From Rheum nobile (lineage: Eukaryota; Streptophyta; Magnoliopsida; Caryophyllales; Polygonaceae), in the NCBI GenBank assembly GCA_027886185.1, contig WOAB01000619.1:3472001-3536000 (forward strand): DNA of 64,000 bases, written 5' to 3'. The first letter of the stretch is position 1, and every line of letters starts with the position of its first letter. The notes beneath the pieces were generated by a model that had not been told where the DNA came from, searched no databases, and saw only the letters and a program-made list of their open reading frames with translations. Position numbers and translations under genes: made by a program. This document shows positions 34,043 through 45,542 of the stretch, piece by piece.

Positions 34043-35983
34043 CTCTGTCGACTCTGGGCGGTCAACATCCTCTGTCTAATCAAGCAATGTCTAGAGCTGT
34101 CCTTTCGACCAACTCTGGTCCAAGCAGAATCTTGTCGGCATTCTTATCCCAACAAATCGGAGATCTGCATTTGAGACCATATAAAGCTTCAAACGGAGCC
34201 ATCTTGATCTTAGCATGCCGACTATTATTGTACGTGAACTCAATCAGACTCAGGCTGTCTTCCCAGCTAGTCGGACGATCGAGTGCACATGCTCTTAGCA
34301 TATCCTCTAGGGTCTGGATGGTCCTTTCAGACTGTCCATCTGTCTGAGGATGAAATGTTGTACTGAATCTTAATTCAGTTCCCATGGCCTTATAAAGCTC
34401 TTGCCAGAACCTTGACATGAATCGGCCATCTCGATCCGATACAATGGTCTTTAGGAATGCCATGTAAATGAACAATCTCCTGGTGGAAAACTTCTGCTGA
34501 CCTCTGGGTCACCCAAGTAACCTCAGTTTCCAATGCAAACACTATTGCTGCTAGTTCTAGGTCATGTGTTTGTTAGTTTGCTTCATAGGTTTTCAATTGT
34601 CTAGATGCGTATGCAATAACCTTGCCCCTCTACATCAAAGACACATCCCAACCCATTTCTCGAAGCATTACTATAGACCATATAACCATCATTCCTTCTG
34701 ACAACGCCAAAAATGGTGCATAAGTCAGACACTGTTTCAACTTCTTGAAAACTGGTCTTGCACTTGTCATCCCAGACAACTTCTTGTTGACCTTGTGAAA
34801 CAGACTGGTCATAGGTGGAGTGATCTTAGAAAAATCCTTCCATGAACCGTCTATAATGCTCATCAAGCTCTGGGAAACTACGCACCTCGCTCACACCCTG
34901 AGGCCGCTTCCAAACAACTACTAATTCACTCTTCTGGGGAATAACCATAACCTCATTCTTATTGATCACATTGCCTAAGAAAGCCACTTCTAGATCCAAC
35001 AATCGCACTTAGCCTACTTTGCGTACAACCGACTTGGTCTAAGGACCGATAAAGCAATCCGCAGATGTTCCCTGTGAGCTTCCTTGCTCGGGAAAATATC
35101 AAAATGTCATTGATGAAGACCACTATGAACTTATTCAAGTACTGGTCTAAAACATCGATGTACTAGGTTCATGAAAACTGCTGGAGAATTCGAAGCCCAG
35201 ATGGCATGACTACAAACTCGTAGTGACCATCTCTCGTCCGAACGCAATCCTCGGAATATCATCCTCACGAATCCTGAGCTGATAAAAACCAGACCTCTGG
35301 TCGATCTTGGAGAAAACTTTTGCTCCCTATAGTTGATCCAACAGATCATCACTCCTTGGCAACAGATACTTGCTCTTGATCGTGACTTTATTCAACTCTC
35401 GAAAGTCAAAACAAAGTCGAAACGGTCCATCTTTCTTTTTGACAAATAAAACTAGGGCACTCCTACTTAAGGTGATGCACTCAGCTTTATATAACTTTTG
35501 TCAAGAAGATCCTTGAGTTGCTTCTTCAACTCTTGCATCTCAACAGGAGCCATCCGGTACGGTGCCTCAGAGATCGGCGTGGTACTCGGCTCGAGATCAA
35601 CGACAAACTCCACAACACGATTCGGGGTATCCAGGAATATCTTCTGGAAAGACACCTGGAAATCCTCTAACCACAGGAATATCAAAAATTGAAGTCTATC
35701 ACTGCCTTATGACGCTTCCATCAATCCATACCGAGAATAATTATCGTATGGGACCATGGTTATTTAGGTCAAATCGCTTTGAATTTCTTACCCTTGATGG
35801 TAATTGACAATTCCGACAGACGATTGGTTCTAACCAAATATTTCATATTAATAATATTTATAACCAAAGGTTCACAAACTTAGCCGCATACAGAACTTAA
35901 CTTACAACCATCCAAAATGAAAGTCTGGGTAGCACCCATATCAACAACACATTAACAAAAGTAGAACACAAATACAAAGTACT
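34043..35983 (-). pseudogene. degenerate Ty3 pol of the Tekay-like element
   Basis: Protease remains lie at 35700-35980. The N-terminus of RT follows (ISEAPYRMAPVEMQELKKQLKDLL, 35467-35685), with scattered RT and RNase H pieces over 34630-35400. The integrase core is at 34080-34475, with VSDRDGRF and FHPQTDGQSERT (Asp and Glu of the catalytic triad). The integrase tail (RMLTAQSRQ) appears in another frame and is cut at about 34042. Many frameshifts and stops are present, so it is not functional. Confidence 0.8.
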
Positions 35984-37312
35984 CTAAGCATTAGGAGCAT
36001 AGGGTCCATCCGCCTCACGCATCACGTAAAGACGTTGACCCTGACTTCCAGAAGCCACTGGGGCTTTCCCCTTATCCTGCGCAGTTGTCTGCATCGAAGG
36101 ATTGTAAGTCTCTGCTGGTTTAAACCTAGGTCTGTTGTTTGGATTAACAGACCCCTCTTGTGACTCCGCTCCTTTTTGCATTCCCTGCCGACAGAACCTC
36201 TGCATATGTCCTTCCTTTCCACAACCAAAACAAGTCTTCTTCTCATTCCGACATGCAAAATTCTTGTGCCCAGATGCACCACAATTATGGCATTGGATCA
36301 GACTCTTGCTATGACCCGATTGCTGAGTTGACACATCTCGAGTCGTTTCTGTCTTTGCCTTGCTGGACTTGGCAAAATCAGAAGGTGGTGCGGGACGTTT
36401 AAACCCACTTGCCTGAGGATGGTTCTGCACTTGCCTCTGGCTATCACGCTTCCTGGTTGACTCCTCCAGAGTTACCTCCAACTTGTAGGCCGCATCCACG
36501 TACTGCTCGAGAGTAGAGCATGTGTGGTGCACCATCCATGGTTTAATATCTGGGTTCATCCACTCATGGAAGTACCAGATCTTCTAAGCCTCACTGAATA
36601 TCTCTGGTTCAGCATATTGCAGAAGATGATTAAACTTAGTGGCAAGCTCGGTCACCTTCAATCCATCCGTCTTAGGATACAAGAACTCCTTGTGTTTCTC
36701 CTCCCTCATAGCACGAGAGAAGAAACGGTCCGTCATCTAGGTCTTAAACATTGACCAGGTCAACACCGGGCTATCAGCTAAGTCGGTACTCTCCCACCAT
36801 TCACTGGCTTCTTCCTTCAACTGTAGAGAAGCTATGTGCACTTTCTCCGCTTCAGTGCACTCCACATTACGGAACAATCGCTCCATGTGGGAAAACCAAT
36901 GAGTCACTCTGACTGACTCTTACTTTCCATCGTATCTGTCGGGTCTCATAGAGTTAATGGCCTTCAGAGCACGGCCATACTCCCCTCTATTCCTGATCAC
37001 GCCTCCCTGTAGTACCTGGTTCTCTTGTTCCTCAAACCTCGGAACTTCTGGAGGTACTGGCACTCCTTGTGCCTGAGGTGCGATTGGTCGCATTATCTCG
37101 GTGAATGCTTGCATAACAATCCCTCGAATTGCTGCGACTGTTGCTGCATCGAGCACTACTGGAGCGTCAGCCTGAGCTTGGCCATTGCCTCCTGGATTAT
37201 TGTTGAAGACAGACTCACGCTCTCCTGATGGGTCTGCATCAATCCTCGGGTTTGGTCTGGGGTCATTGCTCGGCCCAGCACCAGCACGGATAACGTTCCT
37301 TGTGTTCACCAT
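35984..37312 (-). pseudogene. Ty3 gag of the Tekay-like element
   Basis: It starts at MVNTRNVIRAGAG (37312). It has a Pro/Gly/Asn-rich N-terminus, the gag core between 36560 and 36950 interrupted by stops (for example just after WSMFKT), and a C-terminal part with two CCHC knuckles (CHNCGASGHKNFAC and CFGCGKEGHMQRFC) and GSQGQRLYVMREADG. The stop at 35984 separates it from the protease remains. Confidence 0.85.
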
Positions 37313-37746
37313 CTGTTTACTGATCAAATTCCAAGGATTTTATCACATTAGTATCATTATGATATACTTATTGTAATAAAATCAACTTAGAATAGATCAA
37401 ACTCGTAAATTTCTATTGATGAACTGAAACTGATATACTAGGTTCTACAACCTCAAATCACAACGAGCGAACTGGGAATCAAGCCTAACTGGAGATGGCG
37501 AAACCACCTCGGCTTCTCCCGGGTTCCTCTGAAGAGAACAGAATGCACCCATATCTAGCGGGGCAATGAGAAATAAATTAGTCTTTCTAGACATAGAAGC
37601 AAGCTTACTATATCAGACTATACAGAAGACATGACTATGAACAGTGTTTTGAAATTCTTTTCACTTTAAAAATTCAGAGCCCTTTTAAAGCATTTTCAAA
37701 AACGAATAAATGATATAAAAATACCAAACCCATTTTAAAACCTTTG

Positions 37747-37758
37747 GCTCTGATACCA
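37747..37758 (-). other. primer-binding site of the Tekay-like element
   Basis: TGGTATCAGAGC on the minus strand, complementary to initiator tRNA-Met, four bases from the LTR edge at 37763. Confidence 0.85.
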
Positions 37759-37762
37759 CAAC

Positions 37763-40131
37763 TGTAACACCCCCAAATCTGAACCCATTTGGAAAGGTAT
37801 TACCGCCAGTGACCTCGAGATCACCCAAGGCTTTACCGTTTGAATACAAACCATGAAATACAATGATACAAAATGACAACTTTATTCATATAAAACATGA
37901 GTCCCGGGATTACATCCCAATCCCGAATAGGACAAACACAGAGTTTAACAAAGTACAGCGGAAGTCTTTAAACAAGGTACAACGGAAGTCTTTTAAATAT
38001 ATTACAAACAAGGATCTTGACCACAATGGTCATCTCCCAAGGATCTCAACCTGATTAAAAGAAATTATTAAAAACATCCAAAAACAACCGTTGTCTTCAT
38101 AGTCAATCTAGTCTCCTCAAATCTTCGCTCTATCTGATGTGCCGAATCGAACGGATGACACCAGCCAACCATGCCGAGAACAATTGCGGTTGGTTAGTCT
38201 ACTGAATAGACTATGCAAGGGTACAAAGCAGAGTGGTTCGAAGCAGTCGTATTAGGTTAGACTCATCGCTTCTCGAATAATAACCGATGACGATAGTCAA
38301 CCATCATACTCCTACTGGAATAAACAAGAGGTATGCACAAGAGAAGATTCTGAAAAACTGAATCTTCACAGAAATCGACCCGAAAAGAGACTCCAAGAGA
38401 TTGAGTCTTTAAGGAAATATGACAAATCTGGAACGTTTAAAGAATCAGACATCAGTGATTTAAAAGTTGACTTAGATGTTTCGGTTCACGACCAACCTCA
38501 CCGCTTACAGCGAATCCAGATTGGAAAGAGAACGTACTCTGATCAAAAGTCGAGACGAGCTTTCCTAGCTGCACTATTTACTTAGTTGCACTACTCGCCA
38601 AAGGTATATTAATTATGTGCACTCGGGCACTTTATCTTATTAAATTCCAAAACCCACATTACATTATAAGCTTTTAAACATATGCCCTGTCACGCAGGAG
38701 ATACAACTAAGGAATGGACCTCATAGAATCCAAGCCTCTGGACTTATATCGAAGGAATGAACCTCACAGAGTCCAAGCTTCTACTATCGTAGGGTCTTGC
38801 TCGCCCTTTACAGTTATAAAGAAACGAATGGACCTCTCGGAGTCCAGGCGTTCCTACGAATACTCGTGCTAACTAACAGTTCGAGCACAACAATAGTTCA
38901 GGATAAATCCACATAAATGCCCTCAAGGCGAACATAAATAATAGCGTTGTTCTAACAGATATACAACCTATTAATATCATTATTACAGTTTCCAAAACAG
39001 TTTATAAAACCATTTCCAGATAAACACAATAATCATTCCAAATTAATTACTCAGTAAACAACTGATAATTAATGTAAATATGGAACGATGAGCAAGAGCG
39101 AACCGCCACTTGCCTGAATCCGCAGAGTTTGAATGAAGTCTAACGACGGGATTCCGGGCTCGACACAGGGACAGATCTGGAGCACAGATTCCTTCGGATC
39201 GACCCACAAAGAAACCCTAAGTTAGATTCGACAAACAACAATACAGATCTAAGAAAGAACGAAAGGAATCGAAGGAAACGAAACCCGAACGAAGGCCACA
39301 GAAGCCAAACCACAACCGGCCAACAACCAATCTCGCCGGCGGGCGCTGCATCACTTACGGTGGGCGCTGTCACCACCGCGGCGGGCGCCGCCTCCCCTGC
39401 GGCGGGCGCCGCTCAAAGGCTGCTCCTCACGGCTGTGGCCACATCTTCACGGCGGGCGCCGTGTTCTGGCCGGCGGTCGCCGCCTTCAAGCCGGCGGTCG
39501 CCGCCTCTATCCGGCGGTCGCCGTCGCTAAACAGAAACTGAAATACGAGAGGAAAAACTCACCCTCGACGATCGGTTTGGCTCGTCTTTCACCTTGCTTG
39601 ATTTCTAGGATTCTAAGGGCCTCCCAAGCTTCTCTTGGCCACCGGAAACGACACCAAACGAGCTTCGATGTTCGACTTAAGCTTTCCCGAAGAGAGCGTT
39701 TTTGAGAGTTTGAGAGCTTATGAAACTAACCCTCTCTCTTCCTCCCAAGCCATCCTTATATAGGCAAATCCAAGGGGGGGGGGGGGGGGGGGGAAGGTGA
39801 TAGGAAGTTTCCTTCCCATCCCTTGGGTAATAACCTTGCACTTTGCCCCTTGGATAAAAACCTTAGGGTAACAAACTTGTACTTTAGTGCCCATTGGATG
39901 ATAACTCTTGGGCAATAATATTTACCCCGTGTTAAATATATTCGTACACGAACGAGTATTAACTCCCAAAATGCGTCGACTGTATGTTATTTCACTGAGA
40001 AAACTATTAGAGAGGCAGAGCACATTACAGAATGTCTCAAACTATCTGAATTAAATCCGACGTACGAAACGGGTACTCGGGAAAATTCCCAAAATTCCCA
40101 AAATAACCTTACAGAAATACGGGGTATCACA
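37763..40131 (-). repeat. 5' LTR of the Tekay-like element
   Basis: 2,369 bp, in plus coordinates TGTAACACCC to GGGGTATCACA. It holds the second array of GC-rich dyad words and a 20-base G run at 39774-39793, where the partner LTR has only five G. The TATA box lies near 39755 on the minus strand. Confidence 0.9.
39337..39523. repeat. array of CGGCGGKCGCCG words in the Tekay-like 5' LTR
   Basis: Words start at 39337, 39358, 39379, 39400, 39450, 39471, 39492 and 39512, nearly all 20-21 bp apart. The order of GG and GT centres and the number of units differ from the partner array at 31906, so units have been gained or lost since insertion. Confidence 0.9.
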
Positions 40132-40350
40132 ATGACCTTGAGAAGTAATGGGCCTGTGACCAGGGCTCGTGCCAAGGCCATTGCAAGGGCCACCCAATCT
40201 CTGGTCACGCGCCTAGTGGCCAGCCAAGGCGCACCCGAAGCCGCTCCTGCCCTAAGGCTCCTCGCCACCATAGAAGGCCCAGACGACATCCAGCCGGGCA
40301 CTCCCATGTCTGGCTCGAGCACTTCACTAGAGGGACCTCTAGAAGCCTAA
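40132..40350 (+). pseudogene. 3' part of the split TRARAK-containing Ty3-like frame
   Basis: MTLRSNGPVTRARAKAIA continues in frame from the segment left of the Tekay-like insertion. GP-TRARAK is a phrase common near Gag starts or Pol ends of Ty3 elements. It is oriented opposite to element A, so it is probably an older piece of a different element. Stop at 40348-40350. Confidence 0.4.
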
Positions 40351-41290
40351 GCCAGGCCAGTGCCACCCTTGTGCCCGAGCGCGCCGCCCCAGTGCCTTCG
40401 TCGTTGCGTCTATCGCCGCCGCCGAAGCCTCACAAAGGCCCAAGTGCTGGCATTGGGCTACTTTAGGACTTAGAGGTTTTTATTGATGTATTTCTATGTC
40501 ATTTTGAACAATTTCCTCATTTAGTACTTTGTAAATTTAGTAAGTTCTATTTTTAGTATTTCTATTTTCGGCATGTGCCCACTATTACATAGTGGGCTAG
40601 CCCATTGCACTTGTCTCGGCCCATCCGAGACCGCATTCGTATATAAGGCCATCTTGGCCTTTGTAACAAGGTTACGTCATAATGTAATCTAAGCCATTGT
40701 CGAGAGCCATTTGCCTCCATCCTTAGATCCGACGTCAAACACCTCTCTCTTCTCACCTCCTTCCTCCGCCGCCGACGCTATGGCCACCCACTCGATATCG
40801 TCGAACTTATCCTCCGCTGCTGACGCTACGACCATCACTCAACCCATTGAGCCTTCCATCGATCCATCGAACCATCGAACCACCAACACCATCTCAGATC
40901 CACCACCCTCGCCGTCGCCAGTGAACCCAGTCATTGTGTCTCTAAGATCATCCTCGCTGACGCCATCGTCTCCACCAACACCATCGAGAGACCCAACTCT
41001 CTCGCCGCCGCCATCGAACCCACTCTCTGTGTCACCGAGTCTCCTATCGCCGTCGCCAGCAAACCCAGTCCCTGTGTCACCGGGGTCCCTTCGCCGTCGT
41101 CCCCAGATCTACTCGTGTCAGTAAACCTCTAAAGTTATTGTTCACGCCGACACCATTCGAAGCCATTCGTGCAATTCAACAAGGCTTTCGCCAAGGTTTC
41201 CACGGTCGGCCTTCGAATCCAAGGAAGCGACTCATATCAAGGTCTAGATCCTTGCCATCACGACACTCGTGCCAACATTCGGAGATAGGG
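40351..41290 (+). other. possible promoter or LTR fragment in plus orientation
   Basis: TATATAAGG (40640-40648) is followed by GCCATCTTGGCC and a CT-rich leader, as in an LTR or gene promoter. The following frame (40711-41124) is almost only Ser, Pro and Thr and looks like low-complexity sequence. No LTR partner was found in the window. Confidence 0.3.
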
Positions 41291-41295
41291 ACGCA

Positions 41296-42240
41296 TCATG
41301 AGGCAAGGGCGCGACACCAAGGAGGAGGTGGGGGTCGCTCCCGGGGTGGGCACGCCAAGCGGCGATGGAGACCCGAAGGCCGCGAGGTGGGCCTTGGCGG
41401 CGCATGTCTCCTCGGCTGGGGTGGCGGGCTGCCAGTCAATAGGCGCATCCTCGGTGTGGTCTGGCAGACGTCAGCCCGGTGGCGGCCAAGCGTCAAGAAG
41501 CTCTCTGGGCTCCTCACGTGCCGAGGCCTCAAGGTGGTGGTCAGCCTGGGCGCCCAAGGAGGCGATGGTCTCATCAAGGGCGGCCAACCGAACGTCGAAG
41601 GCCTTGATACACTCATTCTCTCGGCGGAGGGCGACTCACAAGGCCTCGGCAGTGGCCTCATCACGGCGGGCGGCAACTTCCTTGGCGCGACCCTCTTCGA
41701 CTAGTCTAGCCGCAAAGGACTCGTGGGATAGCGTGGGTGTGGAGCTGGCCAAGAGGCGCCGACCGCGGTGGGGATGGTGAGCATGGCCTTTGGCGTGGCG
41801 GTTGGCGCGGGGAGGCGGCAGCCAGCCCGGGTCACGGTGGTCGAGTGGGTGTCGAGGCTGGCCTTGGGCGCGATCATATCCTCGGTGGCTCACTTCCGCC
41901 CAAGCCTCCTCTTCAAAGGTCTTGAGATACTCTCCATAGGGCGGGGAAACGGCACCCAATCCGGGTCACAGAGGTCTAGAGGGCGTCGTGGCTGGCCTTG
42001 GGCGCGATCATATCCTCGGTGGCTCACATCCGCCTAAGCCTCCTCGTCAAAGGTCTCGAGGTACTCGCCATATGGGTCTTCCTCATCATAGTGTCGGCTA
42101 AACTCATAAGCGGCTGCGTGCCTAGGGACGGCGCAAGGATAAGGACCCCCATACAAGGACGTGGGGTCACGAGTATGGCATTGTGGGCGCCGGCCCAACA
42201 TCGGTCGAGCGGGATAAGGCCAATATGGCTCGGCCATGGG
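41296..42240 (-). pseudogene. gag-like remnant of element A with an internal duplication
   Basis: The minus strand from 42237 gives MAEPYWPYPARPMLGRR and SRHYDEEDPYGEYLETFDEEA, then stops. A near copy follows (GEYLKTFEEEAWAEVSHRGYDRAQGQPR) because a stretch of about 120-125 bp is duplicated (about 41862-41980 and 41985-42105). It lies downstream of element A's primer site, where gag is expected. No zinc knuckle or enzyme motif was seen. Confidence 0.35.
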
Positions 42241-43649
42241 GACTCACCTAGCACAAGCAATAGGCAAACCAAGTAAAGAGTTCCAAGCAAACAAAGCAAG
42301 ACATACTAATAGATTATGAAAACCTTAGGCCTAAAACAAACAAGTCAAAGCAATGTAAGCAATAAGTCAAGCAAATAAATGTTCTAGGCGACCAAGGCAA
42401 TCACACAAATAATGAAAGAGTAAGCTAGGCCTAGGCAATCAAGCTACAGCAAACAATGGAGGCTCAAGTAGGGGAACAAGGTCGGTGGAGCATGTGACTT
42501 GCCAACTTGATTAGAACTTAGCCACTTTCCATCCTTCCAATTTGTGTGACTTAGGCGATTTAGGAAAACCCAACCTTCAAACTTAGAATGATGAGCGTGG
42601 GGAAGGGAAGGAGTGGGCTGCCATGTGGGCCATGGAAGAGGAGAAGTGAAGTGACAAAAGAAGAGAAGAAAATGGGGAGGTAGGCTTAGTGGCCCAAGTT
42701 GCCAAGTGAGGTGGGAGAGCCCACGAAATGGGTTACTTTTTTTGTGGCCCAACCGAATTGATGAACTAATGCAATGCTTCTTCTTTTTTTCTTTTTTTAA
42801 AGTGGGCCTTTGCCTTTTTCTTGTGCCTCTATTCTTTCCTTTGGCTTTTTCTTTTTGTGTTTTTTGTGGAGGCCTAATGTAATGTAATGGCCTTGAGCTG
42901 AATGGGAGAGAGAGCCCATAAAATTTTTGGGGCTGCAAAGAGGTGGCAATAAGGGGGAAAAGAGAGGGCAATGTCCACTTTGAGTGTGAGACAAAGCCTT
43001 AGAAGAGAGAAAGAGAGTTTGTTTGTTTGCCACTTATAATTCACCCTTTTTTGAAGCCCATAATGGAAAGCTTCCTATCTCTCTACCCCAAACAAATCAG
43101 CCAAGAGTCAAATTTGGCATTTACCCAAATAACCTAAGACAACCAAAAAGGAAAAGAAAAAAGCACCTTTGACCCTTGCCCAAAATAACCAAGTCACATG
43201 CAACACTTAAGATTTCAAAAGGGAGCTAGCAAGGGGGCATGGGCACATGGCCGGCCATGGGGGAAGGTGATGGTGGTGGTAGGGTGGTGGTGGGCGGTGG
43301 TAAGGTGGCAGGGGCGGTGGTGCGGTGGCCGACGGTGGTGGTGGGCGCCGGCGAGGATTTTTTTGTGGTTTTTGAGGGCGGGTTTGGGAGGGGTGAACAA
43401 GGCACTAAAATAAACACACATCCATCACGCAAACAACAAAAAAAATCATACAAACAAGGGAAAAATTGAGCATGACAACCGAACACAACAACATTATGGA
43501 AACAAGAAAAAAAATTCATGCTAACAAGAGAAAAAATGAGCATAAACACATGGTCACCATGGAAACAAGAAGATAACTCATGCAAACTAAAAAAATAAGC
43601 ATAAAAACTGAATTTTAAAGAGAAGAAAGGGGGCATAGCTTGGTCTTTG
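42241..43649. other. leader of element A
   Basis: Non-coding by appearance. It contains a GGTGGT-rich block (43265-43350) and A-rich stretches. The frames here are low-complexity or shadows. Confidence 0.45.
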
Positions 43650-44414
43650 GCTCTTGATACCAATTGATGAGAATCAAACCTCCTAGATAAGGCTTTTCTT
43701 CCCAAGAAGCTAGATCGTGACCAATCAAGGGATTCTTCCTTCTCTCTTGGGGTTGAACGTCTCCTTAGGGCTCTTGAAGGTGGGAGCAAGGAAGGAACCG
43801 TGAGGAACCTAGGGGAAGCAAGGGGTGGCCGACCGAGTGCCTCCTTGGATGACCGTGGCTTCCAATGAACCAAGGGGAGCCTCTAGGAGAGGCTCCTTGG
43901 CTTGTTTGTCTTCGAAAGAACTCAATGAGCTAGATTGATGGACGAACTCGTGAGGATTGAGAGGAAGAGAAGATATTTGAATGCTTTTGGGTTGATAGAA
44001 GTAAGTGGATGCCTTGGGGAGGTATTCCTCTAACCCAAGGGAAATATTCCACTTCTATAATCTTCAACCTAGTTACAATGAACTACAAAGGGGGTTTAAA
44101 TAGTCATGGCATTTCAGCCAACAAGGAAATCCTCTAATCGGCCTTAGTGAGTTGAAGCCCATATGCAAATGGCTCTTCACACTCACTAAGGCAAGACTAA
44201 AAATCATGAAACTAAATAACCAAAAGTAGAAAGGGATAAAAGCCTTAGAGGCTTGGATATAGGCGTGCACATGAATGCCTTGGAATCGAAGCATGGTCGA
44301 TGCTTGAGTGTCGTGGCATTGATGCGTCCGCGCCTTGGTGGTCAAGGCCTTGGCTCCTCCATGTTGAGGCATAAGAGTAGGCGCGGCCTTGGGATCCATC
44401 ACCGGGACTCATCA
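43650..44414 (-). repeat. 5' LTR of element A with primer site
   Basis: The primer site TGGTATCAAGAGC (minus, 43662-43650) is followed by the LTR at 43665-44414. The LTR aligns with 12883-14298 without the composite insertion. Confidence 0.85.
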
Positions 44415-44880
44415 CCAGTTATCTTTGAACGCAACATTAATAAACAATACACAAATGAGCAATTGTAATTCTAATAATATAGGGTGCATGAAAATATATA
44501 CAAAATATCAATTACAACTTATAAAATAGATACTAATAAACTAATCATATAAAAAACTAATATAAGCAATAGAAAATTAGGTTGTTTGTGCACTCATTGT
44601 CACTTGTGATATAAAAAAACTAATACAACTTTTATTGTCACGTGTGTCCATAAATATTGGGTTGTTTGTGCACTCATTGTCACTTGTGTGTGCATATGTT
44701 TTATACTAAGTGTTCATTAACTATTTATAAAAATTAATATTATGTGTGCATTTATTGTCACTTATGTGTGCGTAAGTTATGTTTTATGGTGTGTGTGCAT
44801 AAATATTATTTTGTGTATGGATTTGATTTCACTTGTGTGTGAGTATAATTCATACAATGTGTTCATTTATTATTATGAGA
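44415..44880 (+). repeat. T/G-rich repeat array, left part
   Basis: Units such as GTGCACTCATTGTCACTTGTG, GTGTGCATTTATTGTCAC and GTGCATAAATATT recur from 44580. The array is cut by Sirevirus 2 and resumes at 50971 with TGAGAGAATCAATATTATG. Confidence 0.7.
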
Positions 44881-45355
44881 TGTTGTATCGTTAGAGTTAC
44901 GTCTGAGGGAACAAAGTCTTTGTTCCCACAGAAGGTGCAGCGGAATAATATAGCAAGAAAGATAAGAAATGAACTCACGATGTATAGTGGAAACCCTAAT
45001 TAGCCAACTAGCTAATCAAAGAAAAACCACTACCTTCAAGCTTCTCGCTTGAGAGGATTTTGAAGCGTCTACTCGTCTTATTGATTTCTTGTTCGATTAC
45101 ACTTATAGCATGGACTCCAAACCCTAGACTTCCTAGCTAGATTCGAAGATCTCTTCTACAACGGTGAATCCGAACTCAACCCTAAAGACACACAAACAAC
45201 TTCACTCTCCTTTTCTTCTCAATATCTCTATGTTCGTCTTCGTCGAAGCTTACATAGAAATGAATCCACACTTCTATAAATACAACTCGACTAAACCCTA
45301 ATCGTAACAAGATTAGTTGAATGTTTGTTACCATCAAAACCTAAGGAATTCGACA
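44881..45355 (-). repeat. 3' LTR of Sirevirus 2, shortened
   Basis: It matches 50062-50494 and 50929-50970 of the partner. The partner has about 435 extra bases between. AGAT occurs at both edges of the extra segment, so a deletion at microhomology is likely here. Confidence 0.85.
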
Positions 45356-45542
45356 AATTCCCCCTTTTTGATGGTGACAAACATCCTTGACAATAAAACC
45401 TACACATGAGATAAAGACAGTTGTGAAGAGAAAGTTCCCACACTTGGGCATAATAGTTCCCCCTTAGTCTAGCAACATATGAAACCATGTTAGTTCCCCC
45501 TCAACTAAAGCTACTAGTCATTTTCCCCCTTTTGGCATCATC
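45356..45542 (-). other. multiple polypurine tracts of Sirevirus 2
   Basis: Four GGGGGAA/AAGGGGG tracts on the minus strand lie at about 45357-45372, 45465-45477, 45491-45503 and 45521-45536. The first and last again have the TCAAAAAGGGGG-type flanks seen in Sirevirus 1. Confidence 0.75.

Larger units (their letters stand above)
19714..40131 (-). mobile_element. Ty3 (Tekay-like) retrotransposon, degenerate, holding a nested Sirevirus
   Basis: The LTRs are 19714-32721 (interrupted by the Sirevirus) and 37763-40131. The target duplication ATGAC is perfect (19709-19713 and 40132-40136). The primer site is TGGTATCAGAGC, and the minus-strand order is gag, pol remains, then a second gag block. The LTRs are about 2.4 kb and begin TGTGATACCCC on the minus strand. 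Lineage is inferred from LTR size, termini and gag sequence; no chromodomain was seen. The coding region carries many frameshifts and stops, so it is dead. Confidence 0.9.
12883..44414 (-). mobile_element. LTR retrotransposon A, non-autonomous, split by nested insertions
   Basis: The LTRs at 12883-14298 (interrupted) and 43665-44414 both begin TGATGAGAATCAAACCTCC and end GGACTCATCA. A tRNA-iMet-like primer site (TGGTATCAAGAGC on the minus strand) adjoins the right LTR, so transcription runs right to left. The outer flanks, TCAAT and CCAGT, match at three of five positions and may be a decayed target duplication. Its own internal sequence is 14299-15620, 19374-19713 and about 40137-43664. I see no reverse transcriptase or integrase in it. 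A gag-like frame lies at about 41300-42240. Confidence 0.75.

Noticed and set aside
40711..41124. Ser/Pro/Thr-rich frame of 137 codons
   Set aside because: Low complexity built from repeated TCGCCGTCGCC and CCATCG words in a leader-like region. Nothing supports a protein.
42444..43873. Minus frames of 175 and 215 codons near the 5' LTR of element A
   Set aside because: They cross the leader, the primer site and the LTR, which are not expected to code, and are rich in Pro, Ser and His from simple repeats.
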